A DNA stretch of 64,000 nucleotides, from the NCBI GenBank assembly GCA_019096155.1, contig JAHCVI010000001.1:7006001-7070000 (forward strand), in the 5' to 3' direction. The position numbers were made by a program, and so were the translations under genes. Within the stretch, counting starts at the first letter, position 1; each line of letters begins with the position of its first letter. This document shows positions 34,901 to 45,760 of the stretch, one piece after another. Origin of the DNA: Staphylotrichum longicolle (lineage: Eukaryota > Ascomycota > Sordariomycetes > Sordariales > Chaetomiaceae). A model generated the notes under the pieces. It was not told the DNA's origin. It saw only the letters and a program-made list of their open reading frames with translations, and ran no database searches.

Positions 34901-37173
34901 TCAAGCCAACTCCTTCAGCTCGTCCTTCTCCAGCGTCCCGACAAACGCGTGCTGCAGGAAGTGCAGCCACGTCTTGTTCTGCTTCTTCTTCTTCTTCTTG
35001 TGCTTCCTGCCCTTCTTCCCCTTCTTCCCTTTGCCTTTTCCTTTTCCTTTCCCTTTCGTTTCCGTCTCCACCTCGTCATCACTCTCCTCCTCTTCATCAT
35101 CATCGTCTTCGTCACTGTCACCGTCATCGTCATCATCTGTGTCTTCCTCATCATCATCATCCACTACCTCCCACTCCCATTCCCAGTCTTCGTCCCCTTC
35201 CCTTGCACCCAGCTCCGCAACGTCCTTCTTCCCCCCAACCCTCTCCCCAATCCGCACCGCCAGCTCGACAAAGCTCGCCACCCGCAGATCCCCCAGCTTG
35301 TAGATGCGGTCGTCAAACGTGCTGTACTCGACCTCGTACGCAAACTCCCTCGGCTGGTGCGGCGCCCCCGGGTGCGGCGGCGCGACGGGCTTGCGGCCGC
35401 CGTGCTTGCCGCGGCGCCAGCGCAGGGGCAGCAGCCAGTCCAGCCAACCCTCGTTCTCTTCCTCACCATCGGCTTCCTCGGCGGTATTGTACGCTGAGAG
35501 GAGAGAGGGATCGGTGAGAGTGAGGTTGTTGATGTGCGTCAGGTTGGCAAAGTACTGGGTGTAGCCCGTCAGAGTGAGCGGCTGCGGGGAGTAGGCCGGG
35601 CCCGGCGGGGTGGATTTGGAGGGCGGGGCGGGGATCAGGAGGTTGGGGTCGTGAGGGGGCTTCTTTGGCTTGTCCTTCTTGTCCTTTTTATCCTTGTTGT
35701 CTTTCTTGTCCTTTTTGTCGTGGTTATTCTTTTGGTGGGAATGATGGCGTCCTCGACAACCACCCCGGTTTCGGTGGAAAGGTGGAGCTCGAAGGGGGGG
35801 TTCGTCGGTGTCGCGAGGGCTCAACCCGTTTCTAACCGGTTGTCGTCAGAAAGAAAGTCACGACGCTGGGGCCGACGAGGGAAACGTGGTAGCGCTCGCC
35901 CCAGATGTCCTCGCGCTTCTTGCCCTTCCTTCGCTTCCCGCCCTTGCCTTTCCTGCGCTTTCCCTCCTGGCCGACTTCCTTCTTGCCGCCCACGGCGGAC
36001 GGGGGCGTGAGCTTGGCCCAGTCGTTGCGCAGCTCCAGCAGGTAGTCCGACGCCGACTGCACCGAGAGCTCGTCCTGCATCGCCTCGCGGGCGCCAAGCT
36101 CGGCCGACCCGGACAGCGCGGCGATGTTGATGTCGTTCTTGTCGTGGATCAGGAAATGGTCAATGTTCATGTGCCCGTACAGGCCGGCCACCACGACGTC
36201 CCGGAACTGGTGCAGCCACAGCGTGTACTTTTGCCAGCACGTCTCGTCCCACAGCGTCTTGCTCTCGGTGCGCGCCGGCGGCACGTGCCCCATCAGGATG
36301 GCCTTCATGCCGCGGTCGCGCAGGAACTGAAGCTGCACCTTAAGCCATTCCAATTGCTTGTATCCGGGCTCCGACGGATTCGCGCAACCGTCGACGCCGG
36401 CATTGCGATCGAAGAAGTAGAGCGTGTTGAGACTGAAGACGGCCAGCTTGTTCGGAATGACGTCGACATGGAACCAGCCGCCAAACTCGAAGCTGTGGCG
36501 CTGCTCCTCGGGGATGAAGTGGCGCCAGATGTGGGCGTACTGCTGGAACCACTTGTTGGGCCCCGGCAGCAGGATGTTGTGCGGCAGGATGTCGTTGTTG
36601 CCAAAGGTGGGCACGACGGGGATGGTCATGCCCTTGCCGTCGGCGGTCGAGAAGACATGGACGAACTTGTCGGCGATCCACGTGTTGGTGCCCAGCACCT
36701 GGTCGGCGTTGCGCGGCAGCTCCTCGTCGCGGTCGTGGCGGGCGCTGTCGCCGGTCCAGACGACAAAGTCGATTGAGTCCTTGAGATTGGCGTCGATCCA
36801 GTCAAACGTCGCATTCACGAGGGAGAAGGGCGTGTCGCAGTCGGACGTCTCGGCGCCGTAGGGACCCGCGGGCCCCTTGCCGCGGTGGCACGAGTCCTCT
36901 TCATCGGTCGACGAGTGCACCTTGTAGTATTCGTCGGGGTGGATGTCTGTGGTCAGCGTCGTCGCAGCGACATGGTTAGCGCCAAGCCCCGTAAAAAAAA
37001 ACCGAGTTCGATCTGGCGGTGGACGGGATCAGACCTGTGATATGCAGGAACCTGCCATGCAGCTTCCGCGGGGCAGAGCGCGTATCCAGAGTCTGCGCTA
37101 CCCCAGGGTCCGGCGGCCCGGCAATGACGCCATGGCACAGCAGGCCCAGCGCCAAAACGCGCCCGAGAGCCAT
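34901..37173 (-). CDS. ppn1: Endopolyphosphatase (Ppn1 type), frame interrupted
   Basis: Exon 1 is complement 37035-37173, with a signal peptide (MALGRVLALGLLCHGVIAG) and RKLHGRFLHIT. An 88-base intron (donor GTCTGA) restores LHITDIHPDEYYKVHSS in exon 2, which starts at 36946. The metallophosphoesterase core is clear: DFVVWTGDSARHDRD, PVVPTFGNNDILPHN, AILMGHVPPA, and YGHMNIDH. The open frame of exon 2 ends at 35832 just after HVSLVGPSVV. The rest of the protein continues in another frame from about 35845 to 34901: Lys/Asp repeats, PPGPAYSPQPLTLTGYTQYF, FAYEVEYSTFDD, acidic and KGKGK runs, and TWLHFLQHAFVGTLEKDEL. The family normally has about 15 more residues (a last core strand) at the break. 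Ppn1 cleaves vacuolar polyphosphate chains. The N-terminus predicts entry to the secretory pathway toward the vacuole. Confidence 0.85.
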
Positions 37174-38624
37174 CGTCTGAGATATGGAAGAGAAAAAGGA
37201 GATGCGAAAAATGAATGCGCTGCCGTCGGGGGGCTCTGGTTTAGCGCTGACAGCGCCTATACATATTCACCACCGGTCCGATCAGACTCTCGAATGTTCG
37301 GGCGAAAGAAAAACTGGGACGAGTCGGGCGTTCAACACTGGGGCAGACCCCGGAATTTCGTTTTCAGGGTTCCAGACTGTTTTAGCGGTGGCCACCTGGG
37401 GGGCGGTCAGACCTGTCAAGATGACGCTGTTCCCGACCCAGAGCCCGATCCTCTTTGGCCAAAAAGACGTCGATCACAGATCCTCGGAAAGCTTCGTGTA
37501 CCATCTCTCAATCCCGGGCTGAGCCCGTCATTAAATGTATGCGAAAGTGCCAATCCCAACCCGCACCGGTGTGGACGGTGAGAACCTTGGGGTCCAACCA
37601 CTGAACCAGTGTGACTTGATGGCAGCTGGGTTATCTGACTGTGTTTCTTGAGCAGCGAATGATGGTGCTGAACGGGCTAGTTGGATATCACGAAACGCCG
37701 GGCCTGAACTGCAGCTGTCTCATTGCATGCCTCGCTGCGAGGCTGAAAGGAGGCGAGGGAGCCAATATCCTTTGAGCATTGTTCCCACGTGTGGCCACAG
37801 CGACGACCGTAAGGGTGCCTCAAGGAGACCACGCTGAGACATGTGCGCAGCCCTCTGGATGAGAGGGCGCATTGGGGGTCTCAGAGGGCGCACATGAGCC
37901 AGCTTGTCATCTGCCCGTTTTGTGTCACTTTTTCGTGTCAGTCTACTGTTCCCCCCACGGGGGTATCGACGACGTCAGAGGGGCCTCCTCGGGCAGGCTG
38001 TCGTGTGGCCACTGGCCAAGCTTCGGTGCCGGCCGCTCACGGGAGGGAGCGCAGTGGGGGAATCGATCGCCTTGGCCTGGCCCCAGATTGGGTCTTCTAG
38101 GGTCGCTGGCCCCAGACGAAACTCGTGCTGTCACTCTGTTTCCGTCTTTTTGCAAATGGCTTGGCCGTTGAGTTGAGACCTGGGAGGATTGTGGGGAATT
38201 GTTTCTTTTGACTTTCAACACTGCTTTGCCGACCAAGGGCCCACTTGCCGGATTTTGCAAGAGCCCGGACTCGAAAAGTCGCACAGTGTGTTGTGCAGGC
38301 AACGAGACTGGCACACGGTGCCATCGCTCCGTCGAACTACTTCCAAAAAAATTCGAGCGCACATCGCTTCCTCTTGTTTTCTCTCCATACATTCATCCGC
38401 AACCAGCGCCGCATCTAAGGACTCCAGCTCCCCGTGTCCCGTGATTGCTCATTGCTAGTTGCCAGATCATCTAGCCGTGCGTTTGAGGGAATTCCGAGCG
38501 CCTCGCTGTGACGCTTTCCTATGGTTATATCCGGCAACATTTCTGGCTTTCGAAAATGGCTTTGCACTCCACTTGAATGTGGGCAATTTGCTGAGATGGC
38601 GATGCTGTCATTCAGACATCGAGC
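37174..38624. other. Intergenic region upstream of endopolyphosphatase
   Basis: 1.45 kb with no supported gene on either strand. The part next to 37174 should hold the endopolyphosphatase promoter. Confidence 0.55.
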
Positions 38625-40519
38625 TCAGCCATTTCCGTGACTGACAAGCTGCAACACGAATGGCTTCAGCGCCTCTGGACCACCGGCGGCTGTCCCAGTC
38701 CGGGCGTTCTGAAACCGTGATCCCGTTCTGATCAGGCCCGCCCGCCGGCTGGCCCCCGAAGCCCGCCGAGGAGAGCGCGGGGCCGCGAATGCGGCGGCGA
38801 GGACGGGAAAGTCGCCCAGCATCGCTCTCGATTCGGTGCCGTATGTGAGGACCAAGACCTTGACGATCGCGGCCACGTTTTGCGTCTTCATGTCGTCCCA
38901 AAAGTCCTTGACAACCCCGAGCACCTCGCCCGCGGCTTCCTGGTGGGCATCGATGACGATGATCAGCCTGGGCATGTGGTTGAGGACGGCCACAAAGAGG
39001 CGGAGCCAGTCCCGGTCCGTCTTGCAGTGCTGGAAGTGGCTGTCGTTCAGCCGCCACGGCTGGCTGCCCTGCGCGTGCTGGTGTTGGCTTATCGTCTGCT
39101 CGATGAGTGAGCGGACGATGTCGGTGACGGAGACGGAGGCGGTCGCTTGACCATTCGAGGATGTGCTGCTGAGGTACCAGACCACAGGCTGGTCTGTTGA
39201 TTGGAGGAGCTGGATGAGGTCGCTGGCGAGGTCTCGCGTTTGTTCTGCACGCAGGATTGAGCCCTGGACCTGTAGCAGTGCTGACTCTGGGCTTGAGATC
39301 CAGTCTTGCAACTGTTTTGAAGCCCAAATCCCCGGAGGGATGGACGCGCCACGGGCTCGTCGTCGGTCTCTCATGGTCGTGGCAAGGGCCAAGGTTTGCT
39401 GCGGGTTGAAGGTGTTGCGTGCGAGGTACTGCATCACTCTGTCTGGGACAAAGGGCAATGATGTGATTATGGATGGGTTGGGTCGTAATGGTGTTGACTC
39501 CGGACCTGGGCGGTGTGTAAGTCGGATGCTGCCACACGCAGACCTCGGATGACACTTAGAACCTACCAAATGCGTGGGTGCCGGTAATGTAAGTCATCAG
39601 CTCTTGAACCCGGAGATGGAGATGCCTGGTCTCTGCGTGGTGCCCGGTGGCGGCGAGTTCTCGAACGCGTATGATGTGTCGCTCAATCTCGTGGCGGACA
39701 TCCTGGAACACCAGGGGCCAGGTCTTGAAGGCCGAGTTGAGGACCTTCTTCAACGAGCTCCTCCGCATCTTCTCGTACCACTCGGTCGCCCTGATGCAAA
39801 ACTCGACAATTCGAGCATATGCATTGGCAAGGTGGAAGCGGATCTCTCGGCTGGGAAAGAGACGGGCAATGAACTCGGCTTCGGGGAGGACGGCCCCGAT
39901 TTCGGCAAAGGCCTGGGCGATCTTGCTCGACATCTCCTGGTGGTTGAGCGTGGCCTTGAAGAGGAACTTCATGGCACCCCACACGAGGGCGGCGTACTCG
40001 GGGTTCGACGAGACAAGGCTGTCGATGACGGTCTCATACTGGATCATGGTGGACGATGCCCGCTTCCACCACGACACGACGGTTGCGGCCGGCTTCCACC
40101 TGCTGGCAGCTTTCGACTGGTATTTGCGCTGGCTCTCCGCCAACACGTCCAAGACATCCTGCATCGACGATGCTTTCGACAGCCAGGTCTCACCCCTGTT
40201 GTCCTGAAAGGCGACTTTGTGGAAGCGGAGTGCTTCGTCATAAGCCTGTTGGAGGACATCTGGAAGCAATGCACTGGCAAGTACAAAGGTCGTTAGCGCC
40301 CTGTCGCATGCGAGCCCTTAAACTGTGGTTCAGTTCTCACTTGTCATCTTGGTCACTGGGCGCATGCGTGTACCAGGCTGTAAGGCTCTCACGTCGAACG
40401 AGCTGTCCCCCAGGCGCTGCTACTCCAATCCTCTGCGTTGGGTGTACTGATGCAGTGCGTCCAATGATGTCGCGCGACTCTTGCGGGGGAGAGTTTCGAC
40501 GGTTTTGGGACAGTTCCAT
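38625..40519 (-). CDS. DUF7708-type protein with degenerate NACHT/STAND-like region
   Basis: CDS is complement of 40341-40519, 39567-40273 and 38625-39442 (567 aa; introns 67 and 124 bases; good GTGAGA and GTAGGT donors). The start is the first in-frame ATG of exon 1; an upstream exon is possible. Residues 60-300 match the helical domain found at the N-terminus of many fungal NACHT/ankyrin proteins (DUF7708): NPEYAALVWGAMKFLFKATLNHQEM, AEFIARLFPS, ANAYARIVEFCIRATEWYE, and DVRHEIERHI. The second half has a strand like a Walker B (PRLIIVIDAHQEA) but no recognisable Walker A P-loop, and no repeats follow. In full-length relatives the helical domain precedes an NTPase and sensor repeats of STAND (NLR-like) proteins. 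This one looks truncated or repurposed. It shares a promoter region with the AAA ATPase. Confidence 0.8.
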
Positions 40520-41081
40520 TATTGTGATAGAGAGAGAGCTGAGGGGCCACTCCGTCTCGGATGGATGGTTCAAGGAAAGCCCCGTGGTCTTGATAAAAAG
40601 GCCGTCAGAATCCAACCTCCTCAAGGCGGCCAGCGAACTGATCACATTGGGCAGCCGTGGTTGGTTTAGCCCGGGCGCATTTGGAGGATGGTGGTCCCCC
40701 AGACCGAGCTTAGCCACACTCAACGACCGATGCTGAGGCAACCCGGCGCCCCCGAAGGAGCAGTTAGTGGCATTTTGGAGCTGATCATCACTGCCCTGCT
40801 GCCCTGCTGCCCTGAAGTAAGGCTGAGCCAGGCTCGACAGGCTCTCGAAGCTGCAGATGGAGTCGAACCTGGAAGTCGCTTGGTTTCTATTCGCTCAAAG
40901 CCGTGGGGTTGCATCACAGGATTGCGGGCTCTCAGAGGCGAAGCCACCTCCTCCAGCCCCTCCTCCCCGCCCGCGGCCCTAGTTCGCCATGATAAGGTAA
41001 ATCAAGTCTTGAAAAGATCGACTTAAACCTTCGGGTCCGCTTGATATTCTGGACCCGCACGCCTTCACGCCGCTCACAAAG
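40520..41081. promoter_or_regulatory. Divergent promoter region of the DUF7708/AAA pair
   Basis: 562 bases between the two start codons. The minus-strand frame stays open to about 40741, so part could be coding for an alternative upstream start, but no ATG supports that. Confidence 0.5.
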
Positions 41082-44000
41082 ATGGAAGGCGGATTGAACG
41101 AGGGGCTCAAGGTTCGCCCTCCTGGGATGGAGCCGTTCGAGAGCAATGTGACCATCTCCAAGGACAACACCGACATCTCTGCAGAGCAAAACCTCTTGTT
41201 TGTGAAACGCGGTACGTCCCCATGGGGAGTCATGTGGCACTTACTCGTTCCATCTCATTGACGGCTGTTTCGCTTAGCCGACATGGACAGAACAATGGAT
41301 TCAGAGACAGGGGGTCAAGACGACGAAGATGATGACAGCGACGAAGATGACAGCGACGATGAAGACGACCAGAGTGAGACGGGAGACGATTCAAGTAACT
41401 CAGGGTCAGAAGACACCGGCCGAGACGCTGAGGAAGAAGGCGGCAGTGAAGGCCCACGAGGGGAGGAAATCGACAATCAGGGGACAGACGCCGTCAAGGT
41501 ACCAGCAGAAAAACTGCTCGCCCAAATCCGTGAAAAGTTGTCAAGCATCCCAGGCCTCGGAATATCCAACGACAGCCCACACAGCGAGTTGATTGAGTAT
41601 CTCACTGCGTCCATGGCAAAGCTCTCGGCCGAAAACGGCATGCTCAAGAAGGCCCTCCAAACCGCCAAGGAACGCCCCCTAGCCGAAGGCCCGAAGGCCG
41701 TTGCACCAACACCGGCCCCTGAGAACACCGGCGAACAGGAGAATACGCCAGATGAACCAGAGGAGCCCGTTTTTCACGAAGTCCATTTGGTGCGGTGTTA
41801 CCCCCAGAAGAACACCTACTTTCAAGACGTCCCCAGGATGTTCAAAGGTGACCTGAAGTCCGACCATCTCCGGGGACGCCACGGTCTTGAGAACATGGCG
41901 ACGTATCTCAAGAAACGCAAGCAGGTTGCCTTTGTCGTTGTTCACAACTATCAGTGTTCCTGCTCCGGCGGGACCGACTATCATCGAGTTGTGGGCTACA
42001 AAGACGGCCGGCTCATCGACGATTCGCCGCTGGCCGAGGCCGAGACCAAGCATATTGTCTGCAACATGAACACCAGGAAAGCCATGACTGAGATATCCAA
42101 AGCCCACCCTGGCTCCTTTGAAGGGTGGAACATCAAGAGGCTCCCGCGGTACTCTTACGAGCCTCACTTTATCTACTATGTTCACCACAAGACGTTTTCG
42201 GAGCTCGCTGACAGCAGCAACCTCAACGACTTCGACGCCCGGAGCATCAAACTCGTCTGCAACTGGGTGGCCGAAAACAGCAAGGAGGACTGGGACGAGG
42301 CCGACGACATGTTCAAGCGAGGAAAGGTCGCGGCCCAACACTACAGCAAGCTGTTCCGTCCGGGCGAGCTCATCGTCCGACAACAGACTGACAGGCCTGG
42401 CATCACATGGGTCTACAAGATCGACAGTTATCCGTGGGCTTCCCCCGACTGCGACCAAGTCGGGACCTGCCACCGCTGGTCCTTCAACGGGCATTTTTAC
42501 AAGATACAAGCCAACCTGAACTTCTCCTTCATGTACTCGCAGTCACAAACCGAGATTAGCCCTGACGATGGAGAGGTCGACATCACGTCACTCAATCTCT
42601 ATCCACTACGGTTTGCCAAACCAGAGCTCTACAACAGCCTGTTGGCGAGAGGAAGTAGGTTCTGGAGTTGCAGAAAAAAGAAGATTGTTGCGTACCATGA
42701 TCCTGACCAGGACGGCGAGGATGGCAGCCGGGAGGTAAGTCCCTCGCCGCGTTGCGTGTTTGCGAGGCTTGTCCGAGACTGATCATGCATGCCGTAGCTT
42801 GCCGAGCATCGATTCATGGTCGACTACAACATCTTCAAGAGAATGCACCCGCACAATTCGCTATTCAGCACCGAGACCGACGACCTGGGGAGCGAGGCCA
42901 TGGCTAAGAACGAGCCGCCCGACGACCAATTCCTTGCGCTTCTGCCCCCCGAGATGCATGCCTTTGACCTCGGAGCCAAGACATGGAGTAAGGCGTCCAA
43001 CCGCGCTGCCCGCACATCCCATTCATCAACTGTGTCTAAACTAACCCTCTGTTCCTTTCTTTGACAGAGCTCTTAAGAGTCGACCGCATCACCGATGTCA
43101 CCTGGAACAAGGATGCCTTCAAACGCCTGGTGCTGCCCAAGGAAAACAAGGAGCTAATCCAAGCTGCTGTCATGGCACAGGGCCGTCTGTTGGGCGCCTC
43201 ACCCGACATCATTGCTGGGAAGGGTCAGGGGCTCCTTATCCTGTTGCACGGAGGGCCTGGCACCGGCAAGACGTTGACCGCAGAGAGCATTGCCGAGACC
43301 CAGGAGCGGCCCCTCTACCGGGTGACTTGTGGCGACATCGGCATCGAGCCTGCCTACGTGGAGCGTGTATGTATTGCCGCTCCCTTGATGTTGGATTCTC
43401 TGACTTGAAGTGCAGTACCTTGAATCTGTTTTCACCATCGGCAAGGCGTGGGGGTGTGGTAAGATACGATCCGGCTCCTGGGACATCTTATGAGGCATTC
43501 TGACACATGTGAAGTCGTCCTTCTCGACGAAGCAGACGTCTTTCTCGAGGAGCGAAACCCAACCGACCAAAAGCAGAATGCTATTGTTTCAGGTGCGTCC
43601 AGGTTGCCGCCTCCATGGTGATGACCCCAACCCCAGTGGCTAAAACTTCCCGTCACCAAACCACAGTTTTCCTCCGCCTCCTCGAGTATTACGACGGCAT
43701 TCTGATCCTCACGACCAACCGCGTCGGCACCTTTGACGAGGCCTTCAAAAGCCGCATCCACCTCGCGCTGCGCTACGAGAACCTGAAGGAGGACCAGCGG
43801 GTCGAGATCTGGCGCAACCTGCTCAGCATGCTCAAGAGCCGCGACGACGAGCGCATCGACATCAACGACCTGCTCATGAACGTCAACAAGGTCGCCCGGG
43901 AGGACCTCAACGGGCGCCAGATCCGGAACGTCATTACCTTGGCGCGGTACCTCGCCAAGTTCAGGGCCGAGATGATGGTCTACAGACATGTCCAGGACGC

Positions 44001-44088
44001 TCTCGCGTCAGTTGTCAAGTTTGACCAGTACCTGTTGGGGTTGAGGGGGCACGATGATACCTGGGCGGCGGAGCAAAGGTTGCGCTAG
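41082..44088 (+). CDS. AAA+ ATPase with DUF7025-type N-terminal region
   Basis: CDS joins 41082-41211, 41278-42734, 42798-42987, 43068-43366, 43416-43458, 43515-43592 and 43667-44088 (872 aa; six introns of 49-80 bases, all phases agree). A very acidic D/E/S tract (about residues 50-125) and a coiled-coil-like stretch precede the fungal DUF7025 region (HEVHLVRCYPQK, SFEGWNIKRLP, GITWVYKIDSYPW, CHRWSFNGHFYKI). The single AAA module has Walker A GGPGTGKT (654-661), GDIGIEPAYVER, Walker B VVLLDEAD (about 707-714), sensor ILTTNR, and arginine finger FKSRIHLALRY. Such proteins are common and expanded in Pezizomycotina. The substrates are unknown; they are presumed to remodel proteins as hexamers. 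Introns cluster tightly around the ATP-binding motifs. Divergent neighbour: the DUF7708-type gene. Confidence 0.9.
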
Positions 44089-44643
44089 ATATTTTGTTGT
44101 CTTCTTACACGTTTGCTGTGTTTTACGACTGTACTTTTCAATATTGATATCCATCAATGGCAACACGATTTTAACAAGATTAAAGACCTCAGACTACTCG
44201 GTTTATACATTCCGAGAACCGCATCAACTGCCCACCTGCCACCTCTTGTGTCGGGAACACGCATGGAAAGCAACTGTTAGTGAAGGCCTTGCACGGTGGA
44301 CACCAAGAACAAACCCCGAACTTGTTTTTGTCTTGAATAAAGACCAAGAGATGGAATGCGTGATAAGAAAGAAAAAGATAGAGCTTGTTCGTCGTCTCGA
44401 ATCGTACACATCTTGAACTCAGGCGGTCTCTATAATCCAACAAGAATGTCCTTTTGCATACCCCTGAGCATTCATCACTCCATCACTCATCACTCCACCA
44501 CTCATCACTCCACCACTCATCACTCCATCACTCATCACTCCATCACTCATCACTCCATCACTCATCACTCCATCACTCATCACTCCATCACTCATTCACT
44601 CCATCACTCCATCACTTCCTACCCATCACTCCACACCCCCTTC
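44089..44643. other. Intergenic region between convergent genes
   Basis: 555 bases between the AAA ATPase and the small membrane-protein gene. It is dominated by a minisatellite from 44473 onward. Confidence 0.6.
44473..44634. repeat. 15-bp minisatellite (CATCACTCCAYCACT)
   Basis: Eight consecutive near-identical 15-base units run from 44473 to 44592, differing only by a T/C in the tenth to eleventh positions. Decayed copies continue to about 44634. The strand carrying C and A is plus. The unit length is a multiple of three, so all plus frames stay open, which explains the artificial HHS-repeat reading frames here. Confidence 0.95.
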
Positions 44644-45265
44644 TCAGATAGACCTTTCACCCCACCCTTTCCTCCCCCTCTCCTCTACTCCTCCCCAACC
44701 CACCCCCAAACTGCCCCCCCACACAACAAGCACAATCCCAGCCTGCTCCCCCTCTCCCTCCCCCTGGCCCTTCCGCTCCCGCTCCCGCTCCCGATCCCTC
44801 TCATCCTCCGACCACCGCCTCACGCACGCCGACGCCGACGCCGACCCCTTGCGCGCCATGACCGACTCCGACACCGACACCCCCGAGAGCTGCGTGCTGG
44901 ACCGGCGGCGGGCGGCGAGGAGGCTGCTGAGGGAGTTGTGCCAGGGGAGGATGATGCCCGACGCCATGCCGCTGCCGCCGTTGTTGTTGTTGTTGCTGAG
45001 GCTGCTGCCCATGGTCATGTTCATGTTCATTCCTGGGTTCATGTTCATGTTCATGCCCAAGTTCATGCTGAGGCTCATGCCCGGAGGTGTCGTTGCTGTC
45101 GTGGTTGGGGTTGTGGATGTTGTTGTTGCTGTGGTTGTGGGCGACGAGGTGAAGGTGGATGTGAATCGGTTAGGGCGGTTTTGGCTAGAGGAGGAGGATG
45201 TCTTTGGGGTGGGAATCGGAATCGGTTGGGTTGGGATCGGGGTCGAGGGTCTGCGTCTGACGATG

Positions 45266-45297
<32 letters not shown>

Positions 45298-45760
45298 TGT
45301 TGTTCTTGTTGAAGGGTTGAGGGGGTGGGTGATCGGGTCAGGGGCCTGTTTGGCGTCGGTGGGTGCTGGAGGGGAGGTTGTTAGCGGCGGAGTTTGATTT
45401 GGTGGGTGTTAATGATGAGTTACGCTAAAGAGGAATGAATGGAAGAAGGGAAAAACTGCAAACTAGAGGAGCTGGAGTAGGCAGGAAGAAGGGAAGACAG
45501 AAGGGGAAAGGAAGAATGCTCAAGGAGAGGGAAAGGGTCAGGTAAAGGGAAGAGTGGGGATAAGTGTAGTACAGAGTACATTGAGAAAGGAGACGGAGAA
45601 CAAGGAGTGGGCCTGGAAAACAGAAAGTAAAAAACTCACTTTCCATAGCAGACTCGCGATGGCGAGTTACGAGGACATAAGCGGTCCAGAGAATAATCAA
45701 GATGACCACAAAGGCAACCAGTAGGTTGCCTTGGACGAGGGATTGAATCGAAAGATGCAT
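44644..45760 (-). CDS. Small single-pass membrane protein with low-complexity tail
   Basis: CDS is complement of 45640-45760 and 44644-45365 (280 aa; one phase-1 intron of 274 bases, donor GTGAGT, acceptor CCTCCAG). Residues 13-34 (LLVAFVVILIILWTAYVLVT) form one clear transmembrane helix after a short N-terminus without a cleavage site, so it is probably a type III or tail-facing anchor. The remainder is Thr/Pro/Ala-rich, with an AACAGCAGC-type run coding polyalanine/threonine, a Met-Asn repeat (MNMNMNPGMNMNM), an Asn run, a Ser/Arg-rich stretch with candidate phosphosites, and an RERERERK charged run. I recognise no domain. The unusually long intron makes an extra small exon possible. Confidence 0.65.

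Noticed and set aside
35838..35867. 30-base intron to fix the endopolyphosphatase frame
   Set aside because: Too short for a fungal intron, and the resulting phase leads to a stop within about 35 codons.
44356..45312. 318-codon open frame on the plus strand with HHS repeats
   Set aside because: Created by the 15-bp minisatellite and by the antisense of the membrane-protein gene.
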